The notes: a model not told the origin generated them from the letters alone. A stretch of DNA of 64,000 bases from Aurantimonas sp. 22II-16-19i (GCF_002088275.1 NZ_AQQS01000032.1:1-64000); one strand, 5' to 3'. Counted from the stretch's first letter, positions 53,927 through 63,121 are shown. Translations and numbers: made by a program.

Positions 53927-54447
53927 ACATCTGCTTCGTCTACGGCTCGGGCTCCCAGAAGATGGCGCCGGGTCAGCCAGATCACGAGCGGCGGAATGAC
54001 GAACCATTGCAGGAGCGGACTCAGCCCGGTGCCCAAGGGCGGCACGAGCGGCATCAGGTCCGAATAGGTCCAGCGCAGGCTTACATTCGTATAGTAGTAC
54101 TCGAACCCTACGGTCAGGACGATACCGACAGCGAGGAAGATCGCGACTGGAAACCGAGTTGGCCGCAGGATCCAGTCCCGGCGGCGCGCCGCCAGGCAGG
54201 CAACCCAGAATGCCGTCAGCGCGAACCCGACATCGCCAAACGTTGCCGACATGCAGAGCTTGATAGCCTCCCAGTGGGGCATCTCGGCCATGCCGGCATA
54301 TGTCGGAACCTGAACGAACTCCCATACGAAATGCAGGACGAACGAAAAGTAGGCGACGGGCAGTTCGGGTGCATCCCAAAGGCGAGCAGGGCGCGGGCAG
54401 TGTCCAGAAGAAGCATCGCGTGCGGCTTTCTGGCTATCGAGTCCCAT
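53923..54447 (-). CDS. Small polytopic membrane protein of unknown function
   Basis: A 174-residue protein with about five hydrophobic segments (AYFSFVLHFVWEFVQVPTYAG, FGDVGFALTAFWVACLA, FPVAIFLAVGIVLTVGFEYYY, LLQWFVIPPLVIWLT). The pattern FVWEFVQ...Y followed by GD.GF..T resembles small membrane proteins found with DUF302 and copper genes. No function is known. Its ATG overlaps the stop of the DUF302 gene (TGATG), so the two are coupled. Confidence 0.75.
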   Translation of the reverse strand: MGLDSQKAARDASSGHCPRPARLWDAPELPVAYFSFVLHFVWEFVQVPTYAGMAEMPHWEAIKLCMSATFGDVGFALTAFWVACLAARRRDWILRPTRFPVAIFLAVGIVLTVGFEYYYTNVSLRWTYSDLMPLVPPLGTGLSPLLQWFVIPPLVIWLTRRHLLGARAVDEADV

Positions 54448-54833
54448 CAGATCGCGTCCATCGCCTTCGCGAGGAGATTTCGGACATCTGCCGCAACGGC
54501 CGTCAGTTCGGCGTTCTCGATCCCCTGCATCGATATCACGGGATCGATGGCACTAACCTCCACTCCACCCACCACTTCACGCAGGATGACGTTGCACGGG
54601 AGCATCGCGCCAACGCGTGGCTCGATTCCGATCGCCTGATGCGCCATCTTGGGATTGCAGGCACCGAGGATGCGGTAGGCCGGCATCTCGACATCGAGCT
54701 TCTTCTTCATAGTCGCCTTGACGTCGATCTCGGTCAGAACGCCAAATCCATGTTCAGCCAAGGCCTCGCGGGTGCGGCTCTCGATGGCGTCGATATCCGC
54801 ATCTGGAATCGTTCGGTTGATCGTATAGGTCAT
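54447..54833 (-). CDS. DUF302 domain protein
   Basis: A 128-residue protein of the DUF302 family, starting MTYTINRTIPDADIDAIESRTREAL. The core is HGFGVLTEIDVKATMKKKLD, followed by YRILGACNPKMAHQAI with the conserved Cys-Asn-Pro turn and PCNVILRE. The fold is known but not the function; members occur with copper and sulfur genes. GGGAGAC before ATG 54833 sets the start. It is the first gene of a pair with the membrane protein that overlaps its stop. Confidence 0.88.
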   Translation of the reverse strand: MTYTINRTIPDADIDAIESRTREALAEHGFGVLTEIDVKATMKKKLDVEMPAYRILGACNPKMAHQAIGIEPRVGAMLPCNVILREVVGGVEVSAIDPVISMQGIENAELTAVAADVRNLLAKAMDAI

Positions 54834-54988
54834 TGTCAGTGTCTCCCTTTGTTTCTGATGAATGATGTTCACGTAAGTCCCACCATCGCATCCGAGTGAA
54901 CGGCGCGGCTCCAAACCGGAGAATCGCCCGTCATTGTTGTCGGGCAAGGGTCGAAGTAGTTGTCAGCTTCGCTACTGATCATCACACC

Positions 54989-55455
54989 TCACGCGGCCTG
55001 GATCGACATGTCCTGGATCACTCTAATCGGCGTGCCGTCGGGAACGCGCTCGTACAGATCGATGACGTCCTGGTTGAGCAGGCGAATGCAGCCCGAGGAG
55101 ACAGCCTTGCCGATCGACGAGGCCTCTGGCGTGCCGTGCAGGCGATAGAGCGTGTCCCGTCCATCCTGGAAGATGTAGAGGGCCCGCGCGCCAAGAGGAT
55201 TCTCGAGACCCGGTTCCATGCCGCCATTGGCGATGGAATACGGCTCTAGTTCCGGCTGCCGTGCGACCATCTCGTTCGGCGGCGTCCATCGCGGCCACTC
55301 GCGCTTGTACTGCACCTTTGCGCGGCCAGACCAGGCAAAACCCTCCCGCCCGACGCCGATGCCGTAGCGAACGGCAGATCCTCCGGGAATGGTGAAGTAA
55401 AGGTACTTGGCGGGAGTATCGACCACTAGGGTCCCGGGAGCCTCGCCCGTCGGAT
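54989..55455 (-). pseudogene. L,D-transpeptidase (YkuD), 5' truncated
   Basis: The catalytic domain is complete: NPTGEAPGTLVVDTPAKYLYF at its start, then YGIGVGREGFAWSG, LYRLHGTPEASSIGKAVSSGCIRLLNQD with the active His and Cys, and VPDGTPIRVI at the end. The signal peptide and N-terminal region are missing. Just before the domain (near 55455) the sequence changes to a plus-strand gene end followed by a terminator. A frame runs back to an ATG at 55558 inside that terminator. Export, and so function in the periplasm, is unlikely. Confidence 0.75.
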
Positions 55456-55541
55456 TGTCGACCACCGTCCTCGGCGACGGTTTCCTCGGCCTCGACCGGC
55501 TCGGCGAGATCGTTCGCGAGCGGCGGGCTACCGCATGAAAC

Positions 55542-55572
55542 GAAAGCCCCCGGCTCATCCCCGGGGGCTTTC
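55542..55572. terminator. Strong bidirectional hairpin terminator
   Basis: GAAAGCCCCCGG, a 7-nt loop, then CCGGGGGCTTTC: a 12-bp GC-rich stem flanked by A and T tracts. It ends the metallophosphoesterase operon on the minus strand, and on the plus strand it follows a short orphan gene end (GFLGLDRLGEIVRERRATA then stop). Confidence 0.8.
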
Positions 55573-55623
55573 TATTATATGATAATTGCGGTTTCCCGAA
55601 GTATCCCATAATAGCCGCCGCCC

Positions 55624-56247
55624 TCACCGCCCTCCGGACTGGTCCACCCGCTGGCCGAGGATCTCGTCGAGCGCCCGTCGCTCGGCCTCGAGCTTCGCCT
55701 GTTCGATATAAGCCCGCTCCCAATCCTCGAGCTGCCTCGGCGGGATCGGCGGCGGCGTCCTCCTGGCGAGGATCTCGGCGAGAGTGACGGGCCGAAAATC
55801 CCAGCAATCGACCCCGACATCGACCGCGCCGGCGACGTGGCGATTGCCGTGGACGTGGCCATAGAGATGGATCGCATCCCGGAAATAGGCCGGCCACTCC
55901 GCGAGGGGGTAATGGCAGAGGACGACGCGCCGACCGTCCACGGCGATCTCATGGAGGTCGTGGACCGATTCCCACCCCCACTCAGCGACCGAGGCCTTGT
56001 CGTGGTTGCCGCGGATCAGGCTTTTGCGACCGTTCAGCGCGTCCCAGATCCCGCGGGCGTCCGCCACGGGCATCTTGTACGCGAAATCCCCGAGGTGCCA
56101 AATCTCGTCGCGGGGGCCGACGGCGGCGTTCCACCTGGCGATCATTTCGCGGTTCATCTCGTCGACGGTCGCGAACGGCCGGCCGCACATCCGGATGACG
56201 GACGCATGGCCGAAGTGGGTGTCGGCGGTGAAGAAGGTTCTGGTCAT
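55624..56247 (-). CDS. Calcineurin-like metallophosphoesterase
   Basis: A 207-residue phosphoesterase. The metal motifs are in order: FTADTHFGH (D-x-H), WHLGDFAY (GD), LIRGNHDK (GNHD), LCHYPLAEW (H) and YGHVHGN (GH-x-H). All dinuclear metal ligands are present. Close relatives occur in phages and mobile elements; the substrate is unknown. The start overlaps the stop of the upstream 100-residue gene by four bases (ATGA), so it is co-translated with that gene and lies in one operon with the AAA/M41 gene. Confidence 0.92.
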   Translation of the reverse strand: MTRTFFTADTHFGHASVIRMCGRPFATVDEMNREMIARWNAAVGPRDEIWHLGDFAYKMPVADARGIWDALNGRKSLIRGNHDKASVAEWGWESVHDLHEIAVDGRRVVLCHYPLAEWPAYFRDAIHLYGHVHGNRHVAGAVDVGVDCWDFRPVTLAEILARRTPPPIPPRQLEDWERAYIEQAKLEAERRALDEILGQRVDQSGGR

Positions 56248-56546
56248 CGGCCGGACTCCTTGCTGTCGTCGCGCATCGCCTCGATCGTCTTCAGGAGGAT
56301 GTGGACGGCGAGTTCCTGCCCGGCCGAGCGGCCGAGAGGCTCTCCACGCCGCGTCCAGTACTGAACCGTCGACACCGGCAGAGTGACCTCCACGGTCTCT
56401 TGGTCGCCGCCAGGGGCCAAGGCTTCGACGTAGACGCCGACCGCCTCTTCCGCGACTTCGACCGGCAGGCGCCGCTGCTGGACCGCAAGCCGGCAAAGGC
56501 GCCCGTAGACGCCGGCGTCGGGTTCGATCGTCAGTTCATGCTTCAT
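56244..56546 (-). CDS. Small protein of the AAA cassette (100 aa)
   Basis: A 100-residue protein of unknown family. It starts MKHELTIEPDAGVYGRLCRLA with a helical stretch (LPVEVAEEAVGVYVEALAPGG) and a segment VSTVQYWTRRGEPLGRSAG. The VQYWTRRG part may be the turn of a small DNA-binding motif, but this is weak. GGAGG lies before the ATG at 56546. It is placed 26 nt after the AAA/M41 gene and overlaps the phosphoesterase start, so the three are one operon. Confidence 0.7.
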   Translation of the reverse strand: MKHELTIEPDAGVYGRLCRLAVQQRRLPVEVAEEAVGVYVEALAPGGDQETVEVTLPVSTVQYWTRRGEPLGRSAGQELAVHILLKTIEAMRDDSKESGR

Positions 56547-56572
56547 GATGTGGGCCTCCTTCGCCCGGTTTC

Positions 56573-58606
56573 TCAGATGATTCCTCGTTCCCGTCCGAAC
56601 TGCTCGAGCACACTCCTCGACAACACGCGTCTCTCGACCGCCAGCCGGGCAAGCTCGACGATGGAGCCCCGGTGCCGCACGACGAGCATCAGTGCGTCGC
56701 CGTAGATCCGGCGAATGCGGCCCTCGACGGAAACGCGATCGTGCCCGCCAGGCGTCAGATAGCCGCCGAGTCCGAACGCGGATTCGACACGCCCGAGAAT
56801 CGTCGACGCATGTTCGAGGTCGGCGAACGCACCCGCCGACGGCTCGCCCAGGATGGCGTCTTCCGCCGCCCGGCCCGCGAGCATCGGGAGGACCCGCGCT
56901 TCCAGATCGCCGAGCCGGCCCTCGCCATCGCGAGACCCCAGACCGCGGACATGTCCCGACATCCCGCCGCCGGAGACGAGGGACAAGGCGTCCGGCACAT
57001 GTCCGCCGACGAGAAATGCGACGACATGGCCCGCTTCGTGCACCGCCGTCCTCCACACGATCTCTCGCGACCGCGTCTCCGCCGGCAACGCCGCCGCCAT
57101 GACGTCGGAACCGGTCATCGCCCTCTTCCCGCGCCGGGCCGCTCGCTTGGCTTCCCTCGTCATCCTCGCGACGTCTGCGCCAGAGATCGTGCCGGCCAGC
57201 GCGGTGGCGATCGGTTCGAGGTCAGTCGGCGACACGTCCGGGGCATGGTGGGCAAGGATGCGCAGGAGCGCCGGCTCGTCAGGCAACGAGATCTCGAATC
57301 GTCGGTCGAGCCGGCCGCTCCGGACGAGCGCCGGGTCCAGCTTGTCGGCGTGATTGCAGGCGCCGATCGTCACGATGCCCTCAATGCGGCTGATGCCGTC
57401 GAGACACTCGAGAAGGCAGGTGACGATCGCCGTCCACCAGCCATCGTCGCGCTCGTCGGTGCCGCGGCCCCGGATCGCGTCGATCTCGTCGATGAAGAGG
57501 ATGCAGGGGGCGTTCTGCTCCGCGGCGGCGAAGATCGTCCGGATAGACCGCACGACGTCGCCCATGTGCCCCGTCCCGGCGGACTGCCATTGGGCATAGC
57601 TGGTGGCGATCAGCGGCAGGCCGGTCGTCGCCGCGGCGGCCCTGGCGAACAGGGTCTTGCCGGTTCCGGGCGGGCCGACGAGAAGGCAGCCTTGGTCGAC
57701 GTCCTGCCAGCCAATTTCGCCGACGCGGAAGGCCGCGATATCGAGCGCGAGGTCGCTGGCCCACGATGCGGCGGCCCCGTATCCGGCCAGGTCATCGAGA
57801 ACAGGAGAAGCCGGGCGCTGCACTTCGATCTGCGCGATCGCTCGCTTCATCTTCTCGTCGACGACGCGCTTCGCCGGCTCGGGCTCGGGCTTCTGCTTCT
57901 CCTTCTTCGGCTGCTCCGTCCAGTAGTTTTCGCTGGCACGGTCCAGATCGGACTTCTCCTCTCCCTCGCCCTTGGCCGGCGACTTCTCGGCCACGTCGTG
58001 CCGCCGAATGACGTCGAGAATCTCGACGATCTCGCCCGGCGTCGCGGCTTGATAGAATGCCGTCGACAGATGGTGAGACGGGATCGACACGACGTCGCGA
58101 TCCGCGGACCAGCGAGCGCCGCTTCCAGGCCACCTGTCCCGGATCAGGGCGTCGACATGCTCCGCGGTGATCCGGCCGGCGTCGATCTCGACGAGTGCCA
58201 GGCGCTTGTAGACTTCAGGAATCTCGTCGTCGGGCTTCGCGGTCAGCACGACATGACAGTGCCCCAAGAAGGCGAGGACGGAGTCGAGCAATTCAGGGCT
58301 GCCATCGCGACGGACGACGCGCAGCTCTTCGCGAGATCCGAGCAGCAGACGAGTGAGATTCGACGTCGCCTCGCGCCATTCTGCAGGCGCCCGGGCGATG
58401 ACGATGGCGTGGCGCTTCCGGTCCGCGACGACGGAACGAAGCTTTGCGATCTCGCCGGCGTTGGCGGCGTCGATCAGCCAGGCCGAGGGCGGGAAGGCCG
58501 AGCGGTAGTCGGGGGTGTCGTCTTCGGCGTCGTCGGCGAAATCGATGCCGTCGACGATGGGCGCGATGCGGCGGTTGCCGACGATGCGCGTGATGCGATG
58601 CGTCAT
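56573..58606 (-). CDS. Cytosolic AAA ATPase fused to an M41 (FtsH-like) zinc-protease domain
   Basis: A 677-residue protein. Residues 1-220 form an N-terminal domain I do not recognise. An acidic/basic linker (about 215-260) follows. The AAA domain has Walker A VGPPGTGKT near 311, Walker B CILFIDEIDA near 369 and the arginine-finger region LVRSGRLDRRF. A C-terminal M41-type domain has the zinc motif HEAGH near 520 and the third-ligand segment DLEHASTI. FtsH has the same order but with membrane helices in front; none is present here, so a soluble protease is predicted. It leads a compact operon next to the tRNA-Val attachment site, and a 5' remnant of a second copy lies at 15335. Confidence 0.88.
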   Translation of the reverse strand: MTHRITRIVGNRRIAPIVDGIDFADDAEDDTPDYRSAFPPSAWLIDAANAGEIAKLRSVVADRKRHAIVIARAPAEWREATSNLTRLLLGSREELRVVRRDGSPELLDSVLAFLGHCHVVLTAKPDDEIPEVYKRLALVEIDAGRITAEHVDALIRDRWPGSGARWSADRDVVSIPSHHLSTAFYQAATPGEIVEILDVIRRHDVAEKSPAKGEGEEKSDLDRASENYWTEQPKKEKQKPEPEPAKRVVDEKMKRAIAQIEVQRPASPVLDDLAGYGAAASWASDLALDIAAFRVGEIGWQDVDQGCLLVGPPGTGKTLFARAAAATTGLPLIATSYAQWQSAGTGHMGDVVRSIRTIFAAAEQNAPCILFIDEIDAIRGRGTDERDDGWWTAIVTCLLECLDGISRIEGIVTIGACNHADKLDPALVRSGRLDRRFEISLPDEPALLRILAHHAPDVSPTDLEPIATALAGTISGADVARMTREAKRAARRGKRAMTGSDVMAAALPAETRSREIVWRTAVHEAGHVVAFLVGGHVPDALSLVSGGGMSGHVRGLGSRDGEGRLGDLEARVLPMLAGRAAEDAILGEPSAGAFADLEHASTILGRVESAFGLGGYLTPGGHDRVSVEGRIRRIYGDALMLVVRHRGSIVELARLAVERRVLSRSVLEQFGRERGII

Positions 58607-58721
58607 GGGGGAAGCCTCCAGATTCGACGGTCAAAGGCCTCTTCGCCAAGGTTTCCGTCCGGAGAGTCCTGGATATCAGGAACGCATTACGATCGCCTTA
58701 GGGAATTCGCGAGGATCCCCG

Positions 58722-59066
58722 CTAAATCGTGTCGATTTCGAGATAGTCGTCGTGATTCGCGAGCCCGAGAAGGGCCGACCGGGCGACTTGGATCGCGAGG
58801 CCCTCTTCGCGAAGATCCGCGTAGACGAGGCGGACGCGGTGATCGAGTTCCGCCCGGAGTTCGAGCTGCTTCTCGAATTTCGCCAGCAACTTCGGCGGTA
58901 TCCGGGAATCCCCATTCAGCCATCGGGTGACCTGTCTCATGGGGACGCCCGTCGACTGCTGGAGCAGCTCCGCGGTTGATCGCGGGAAGACAGCTTTCAC
59001 CAGCGCTATCGCGGCCGCCGCATTGTAGGGCACGAAGTCGGGTTTGGGGGATGCGTCGTCGCTCAT
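58722..59066 (-). CDS. Small helix-turn-helix protein
   Basis: A 114-residue protein starting MSDDASPKPDFVPYNAAAAIALVKAVFP. STAELLQQSTGVPMRQVTRWLNGDSRIPPK looks like a Cro/C1-type helix-turn-helix (residues about 30-58). A charged helical tail follows (KFEKQLELRAELDHRVRLVYADLREE). It is probably the regulator of the AAA cassette that starts 115 bp downstream on the same strand. GGAGG precedes the ATG at 59066. Confidence 0.7.
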   Translation of the reverse strand: MSDDASPKPDFVPYNAAAAIALVKAVFPRSTAELLQQSTGVPMRQVTRWLNGDSRIPPKLLAKFEKQLELRAELDHRVRLVYADLREEGLAIQVARSALLGLANHDDYLEIDTI

Positions 59067-59170
59067 GGGTGGGGCCTCCGTTCGCCCGGAAATGGGATCG
59101 TGGTCCCAGGATACTGCCCGATCGTTTCGCCGGACTGAAGCCCTCGCCTGAAGCGAACAAACACCGATCG

Positions 59171-59190
59171 CGTCAACCGGCGTCAACCGA
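59171..59190 (+). repeat. Two CGTCAACCG repeats near the right attachment site
   Basis: CGTCAACCGG and CGTCAACCGA directly adjacent, 77 nt before the tRNA-Val. The same unit occurs twice near the left tRNA half (15868-15890), in the same orientation. Confidence 0.55.
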
Positions 59191-59266
59191 AACGCCGGGA
59201 ATCACCGGGAACATACGGGAAACCGGGCTTGACGCCGATAGCCGGAAACCCCTAGAGCACAGGCAA

Positions 59267-59342
59267 GGGCGGTTAGCTCAGTTGGTAGAGCGCCTCGTTT
59301 ACACCGAGGATGTCGGCGGTTCGAGCCCGTCACTGCCCACCA
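59267..59342 (+). tRNA. tRNA-Val(UAC)
   Basis: A 76-nt tRNA. Acceptor strands GGGCGGT and ACTGCCC pair, followed by discriminator A and an encoded CCA. The D arm is AGCTC/GAGC. The anticodon stem is CCTCG/CGAGG with loop TTTACAC, giving anticodon UAC (valine). The T arm has GTTCGAGCC. Its first 42 nt are repeated at 15738-15779. Confidence 0.95.
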
Positions 59343-59592
59343 CGCCCCTCCCCTGTCTTGTCAGCCGGCAGTCTTGTCAGCCGAGAGAAGACCAGGGCTT
59401 CGACGGGTGCACGGATCGGGCGTCTGCCGGAGGCAGGCTCCTGCCGCTTCTCTCACGGCTCTCACAGCGACCCTTCTCGTCGCCGCTGCCACGACGGGTG
59501 CAATCGAATTCGTGTCCCGCCGCCGCGAGCACGGGTGACATGGCGCGTCGCCGGCCTATCATTCGCCGGACATTGCAGGAAAAGGAAAGCCG

Positions 59593-60384
59593 ATGACCGC
59601 CCGAAGCGACACGACCCGCCGTCTGGCGGTGCTGATCGATGCCGACAACGCCTCCTCGAAGATCGCCGACGGTCTGTTCGAGGAGATCGCCAAGATCGGC
59701 GAAGCGAGTGTCAGGCGCGTCTATGGCGATTTTTCCACGACGCGCTCGAAGGGCTGGGTCGAGACCCTGGCGCGCCACGCCATCGTGCCGCAGCAGCAGT
59801 TCCCCTACACGATCGGCAAGAATGCCTCCGACATCACCCTCGTGATCGACGCCATGGATCTCCTTCACAGCGGCCGCTTCGACGGCTTCTGCCTGGTCTC
59901 GTCGGACAGCGACTTCACCCGCCTCGCCTCGCGTATCCGCGAGCAGGGTGTCGATGTCTTCGGCTTCGGCGAGCAGAAGACGCCGGAGAGCTTCCGCCAG
60001 GCCTGCCGCCGCTTCATCTACACCGAGAACCTCCTGCCGGAGCGGGCCGACCCGGACCGGGCCACCGACGCGCCCACCACGAAGCCGCTGGCCCGCAAGG
60101 AGGAGGCGACGCGGCTGCTTCTCCGAGTGATCGCGCAGATGGACAGCGAGGACGGCTGGATCAATCTCGGCGGCTTCGGCAAGCAGATCCTCAACCTGGC
60201 GCCGGACTTCGACCCGCGGACCTACGGCTTCAAGAAGCTCAGCGATCTCGTCCGCTCGACCAAGGAATTCGAGGTTCGCACCCCGCCCGGCGGCAGCGTT
60301 GAAATCCGCGAGGCGCCGAAGGCGCCGGCCCAGCCCACGGCGAAGCGTCCGGCGAGACGGCGAACCGCCGCCAAGCCTGACTGA
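59593..60384 (+). CDS. NYN-domain protein with LOTUS/OST-HTH domain
   Basis: A 263-residue protein. The N-terminal NYN (PIN-like RNase) domain has LAVLIDADNASSKIADGLFEE, then KNASDITLVIDAMDLLHSG and GFCLVSSDSDFTRLASRIREQG, with the acidic residues of the active site. The C-terminal part (about 165-240) is a LOTUS/OST-HTH domain (WINLGGFGKQILNLAPDFDPRTYGFKKLSDLV). A Lys/Arg/Ala-rich tail may bind nucleic acid. It is a probable RNA-processing or degrading enzyme. It lies just outside the candidate island and looks like ordinary chromosomal content. Confidence 0.9.
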   Translation: MTARSDTTRRLAVLIDADNASSKIADGLFEEIAKIGEASVRRVYGDFSTTRSKGWVETLARHAIVPQQQFPYTIGKNASDITLVIDAMDLLHSGRFDGFCLVSSDSDFTRLASRIREQGVDVFGFGEQKTPESFRQACRRFIYTENLLPERADPDRATDAPTTKPLARKEEATRLLLRVIAQMDSEDGWINLGGFGKQILNLAPDFDPRTYGFKKLSDLVRSTKEFEVRTPPGGSVEIREAPKAPAQPTAKRPARRRTAAKPD

Positions 60385-61078
60385 AACCGGGTCGGGCCGA
60401 ACCGGGCCCAACTCATGACAGGATGATCGTGGCAGGCAGATCCTGGCAGACGGATCCTGGCAGAGAATCCCAGCGAAGGTGGCTAGGGCCTGTTGATCCT
60501 GCGCAAGGCCGCCCGAGACCTCAGGGCGTCGGCTGACTCATGCGACGCGGAATCCGGCTCCAGACACACAAAGGCCCTGGCCATGATGTATTCATGCGCC
60601 GGGCCAAAGCTTCGCTATCGTCATTTGCAATAGGGTAAATGCGTCAGCTCTCCCAGAGCCGGACGCCCGAAACATTGCAGGAGGCGGCGAAAAGTCGAGC
60701 CTGTTCCACGACTTCGGCAGCTCGTAGGCCGCCTCCCGAAATCCGACAGTCGAGTGCCGCTGGTCGAAGCCCCGTAGGTCAAGCTTCGACGTCTATGCGG
60801 CAGCCTGCTGGGGTGGCTCCATCTTAACCTCCCGGATTGACGACTATGACAATTGGAAGACTACGCTCTTCAGCACGAACGTCAAGCAACTTTCGCATCT
60901 ACTTCGTGGCTGACTGTCAATCACCGTGATCGCCGCTGCCCGGTCGGACCGGCGCGGCGGCTGTAAGGTTGCGGACGAGCGCACCTCGGCGACCGACGCC
61001 GGCGGACCGCGCCTGCGCCGGCCGCCATTGCCTCTGCATGATCTGCGGAGCGGCGGTCCTGCCGACGGCGGCGGCGGA
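60385..61078. other. Intergenic region without a recognisable gene
   Basis: About 690 bp. Short frames exist on both strands, but none shows family features or a supported start. There is no tRNA, clear terminator, FNR-type box or IS end. The part around 60600-60900 is less GC-rich than the flanks, as expected of non-coding DNA. Confidence 0.45.
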
Positions 61079-62086
61079 TCAGTCCGCCGGCAGCACCGCC
61101 CGGACCTCGCCCGTCAGCGTGCCGCGCCAGTTCCGCAGGTCCTTGCGGGCCATGGCGGCGAAGGTCTCAGCCAGCGCTGCGTCCTCCTTCTGCAGTGCCG
61201 CGGCGATGACGGCAGCGACGAGCGGCTCGCTGGCGCGGGTGGCGCCATCATCGATCTTGAGAGCGAAGCCGAGGCCGAGTTCCGGCAGAGCGCCGCAGAA
61301 GACCCCTTCCGCGCCGGTCTTGGCGAAGACCTTGCCCGGCGCGGCCTGCATGAGCTCGCGGCAGGCCCGCCCGGTGCCGGACATCTCGAAGGGCTCGGCC
61401 ATGCAGGCCCGCATCAGCGCCTGGCCCGCCTCCGCCCGTTGCGGCTCGACGCCCCGCCCCGAGGCGATCCTGGCGAATGCGCCGGCGAAGTCCTTGAGCG
61501 GCGCCGCATAGGTCGGGATCGAGCAGCCGTCGGTGCCGCAGACGTCGACATTGAGGCTGTGGCCGATGAGATCCTCGATCACCGCCTTGCATCTGAGCTG
61601 CACCGCGTGGTTGGGCCCGACATAGCCGGCGAGATCCTCGCCCCGATGGACGGCCGTGAGGAGGAAGCCGGCATGCTTGCCCGAACAGTTGTTGTGCAGC
61701 GGGCACGGCGCCTCCCCGCGCCGGACCATGTCGCGGGAGACCTCCGGTTCGCTCGGCCAATGAACGCCGCATTCCAGTGCCGCCTGGTCGAGCCCGCCCT
61801 TCTCCAGCATCGCCGCGACGCGGCGCAGGTGCTCCGGCTCGCCCGAATGGGATGCGCAGGCCAGTGACAGGTCCTTCTCGTCGAGGCCGTAGCGCGCCGC
61901 CGCCCCCGTCTCGATCAGCGGGATCGCCTGCAGGAGCTTCACCGCCGAACGGGGAAAGACCGGTCGGTCGATGTCGCCGACCCCGGCGACCACCTTGCCC
62001 TCGCCATCCACGAGCGCGAAGGCTCCTCGGTGGAAGCTTTCGACCAGTTCGCCGCGGGTGACTTCCACGAGGACGGGATTTTCCAT
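61079..62086 (-). CDS. L-asparaginase of the Rhizobium type (asparaginase_II)
   Basis: A 335-residue enzyme that hydrolyses asparagine to aspartate and ammonia. It belongs to the R. etli thermolabile class, unrelated to E. coli AnsA/AnsB. Motifs include VEVTRGELVESFHRGAFALVD, FPRSAVKLLQAIPL with the Ser-x-x-Lys of the beta-lactamase-like fold, CASHSGEPEH, NNCSGKHAGFLL and DGCSIPTYAAPL. It is divergent from the DUF3750 gene, with about 100 bp between them. Confidence 0.92.
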   Translation of the reverse strand: MENPVLVEVTRGELVESFHRGAFALVDGEGKVVAGVGDIDRPVFPRSAVKLLQAIPLIETGAAARYGLDEKDLSLACASHSGEPEHLRRVAAMLEKGGLDQAALECGVHWPSEPEVSRDMVRRGEAPCPLHNNCSGKHAGFLLTAVHRGEDLAGYVGPNHAVQLRCKAVIEDLIGHSLNVDVCGTDGCSIPTYAAPLKDFAGAFARIASGRGVEPQRAEAGQALMRACMAEPFEMSGTGRACRELMQAAPGKVFAKTGAEGVFCGALPELGLGFALKIDDGATRASEPLVAAVIAAALQKEDAALAETFAAMARKDLRNWRGTLTGEVRAVLPAD

Positions 62087-62188
62087 AATTTCGACCTGTC
62101 TGCCGGGTTGATGCTCGAACGACGATCTAGGGCCTCTGGCCAGGATTTTCTCGGATCGTCCGCTCCGAACGGCGAAAAAAGAGGCTCG

Positions 62189-62935
62189 ATGCGCATTCTG
62201 AAGTTCCTGATGCTGGCGATCGTCCTGGTCTACCTCCTGCCGGCGGCAGCTTCGGCTGCCCTCTGGTATGTCGGTGAACATGCGACGTCCTGGCGCACGG
62301 CCGACTGGTCATCCTCCGGCCTATTCGAACCGGCAGGGAAGGTTCCGGAAGCGCGGGTCTACGTCCTGTCGGCGCGCACCGGCGGCCTCAAGGGGGCTCT
62401 GTCGGAGCATTCCTGGATCGTGGTGAAGGAGAGCGGGGCGACCAGCTACGAGCGCTGGGACAAGGTCGGCTGGGGCTCGCCGGTGCGCCACAATGGCTAT
62501 CCGGCGGACGGGCGCTGGTATTCCAACCAGCCGCGGGTGGTCTTTGCGGCGACCGGAGGGGCAGCCGAGCGGCTGATCCCGAAGATCCGCGCCGCCATCG
62601 CGACCTATCCCTTCGCGATGCGGGGCGGCTATCACATCTTCCCGGGGCCCAATTCCAATTCCTTCGTCGCCCATGTGATGCGGCAGGTGCCGGAGATCGA
62701 CGTCGCCCTGCCACCGGTCTCGGTCGGCCGGGACTATCCGACCGGCGGGCGCCTCGCCTATCTCGACCCGGACGGGCGCGACCTGCATCTGTCGCTGTTC
62801 GGCTATGCCGGGCTTTCGGCGGGATGGAAGAACGGGCTGGAGATCAATCTCCTCGGCCTCGTCGCCGGCGTCGACATCCGGCGGATCGGAATCAAGGTCC
62901 CGGCCTTCGGGACCTTCGCGCTACTGGGAGAGTAA
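62189..62935 (+). CDS. DUF3750 domain protein
   Basis: A 248-residue protein with one N-terminal hydrophobic segment (LKFLMLAIVLVYLLPAAASA) that may be a signal anchor. The DUF3750 body has VYVLSARTGGLKGALSEHSWIVVKESG, WDKVGWGSPVRHNGY and FPGPNSNSFVAHVMRQVPE, with a conserved Asn-Ser-Asn-Ser-Phe block that could hold a catalytic Asn or Ser. The function is unknown. Common in alphaproteobacteria. AAAAAAGAGG precedes the ATG. Confidence 0.88.
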   Translation: MRILKFLMLAIVLVYLLPAAASAALWYVGEHATSWRTADWSSSGLFEPAGKVPEARVYVLSARTGGLKGALSEHSWIVVKESGATSYERWDKVGWGSPVRHNGYPADGRWYSNQPRVVFAATGGAAERLIPKIRAAIATYPFAMRGGYHIFPGPNSNSFVAHVMRQVPEIDVALPPVSVGRDYPTGGRLAYLDPDGRDLHLSLFGYAGLSAGWKNGLEINLLGLVAGVDIRRIGIKVPAFGTFALLGE

Positions 62936-63121
62936 ACTGGCAGCAGGAAAACTACCGCGTGTCCCACGGCGCGACGCCTATGAGCCGCCGCCCGCATACG
63001 CTGTCGATCGACCATATCGGATGGATATCGGGCCCGTGCGCCGAGTGATCGGATCCGGAGTCCCACATTCCGAGGGAATGGATCGGATGTCGGACGATAA
63101 TGATCGCACTGCGCCATCCGA

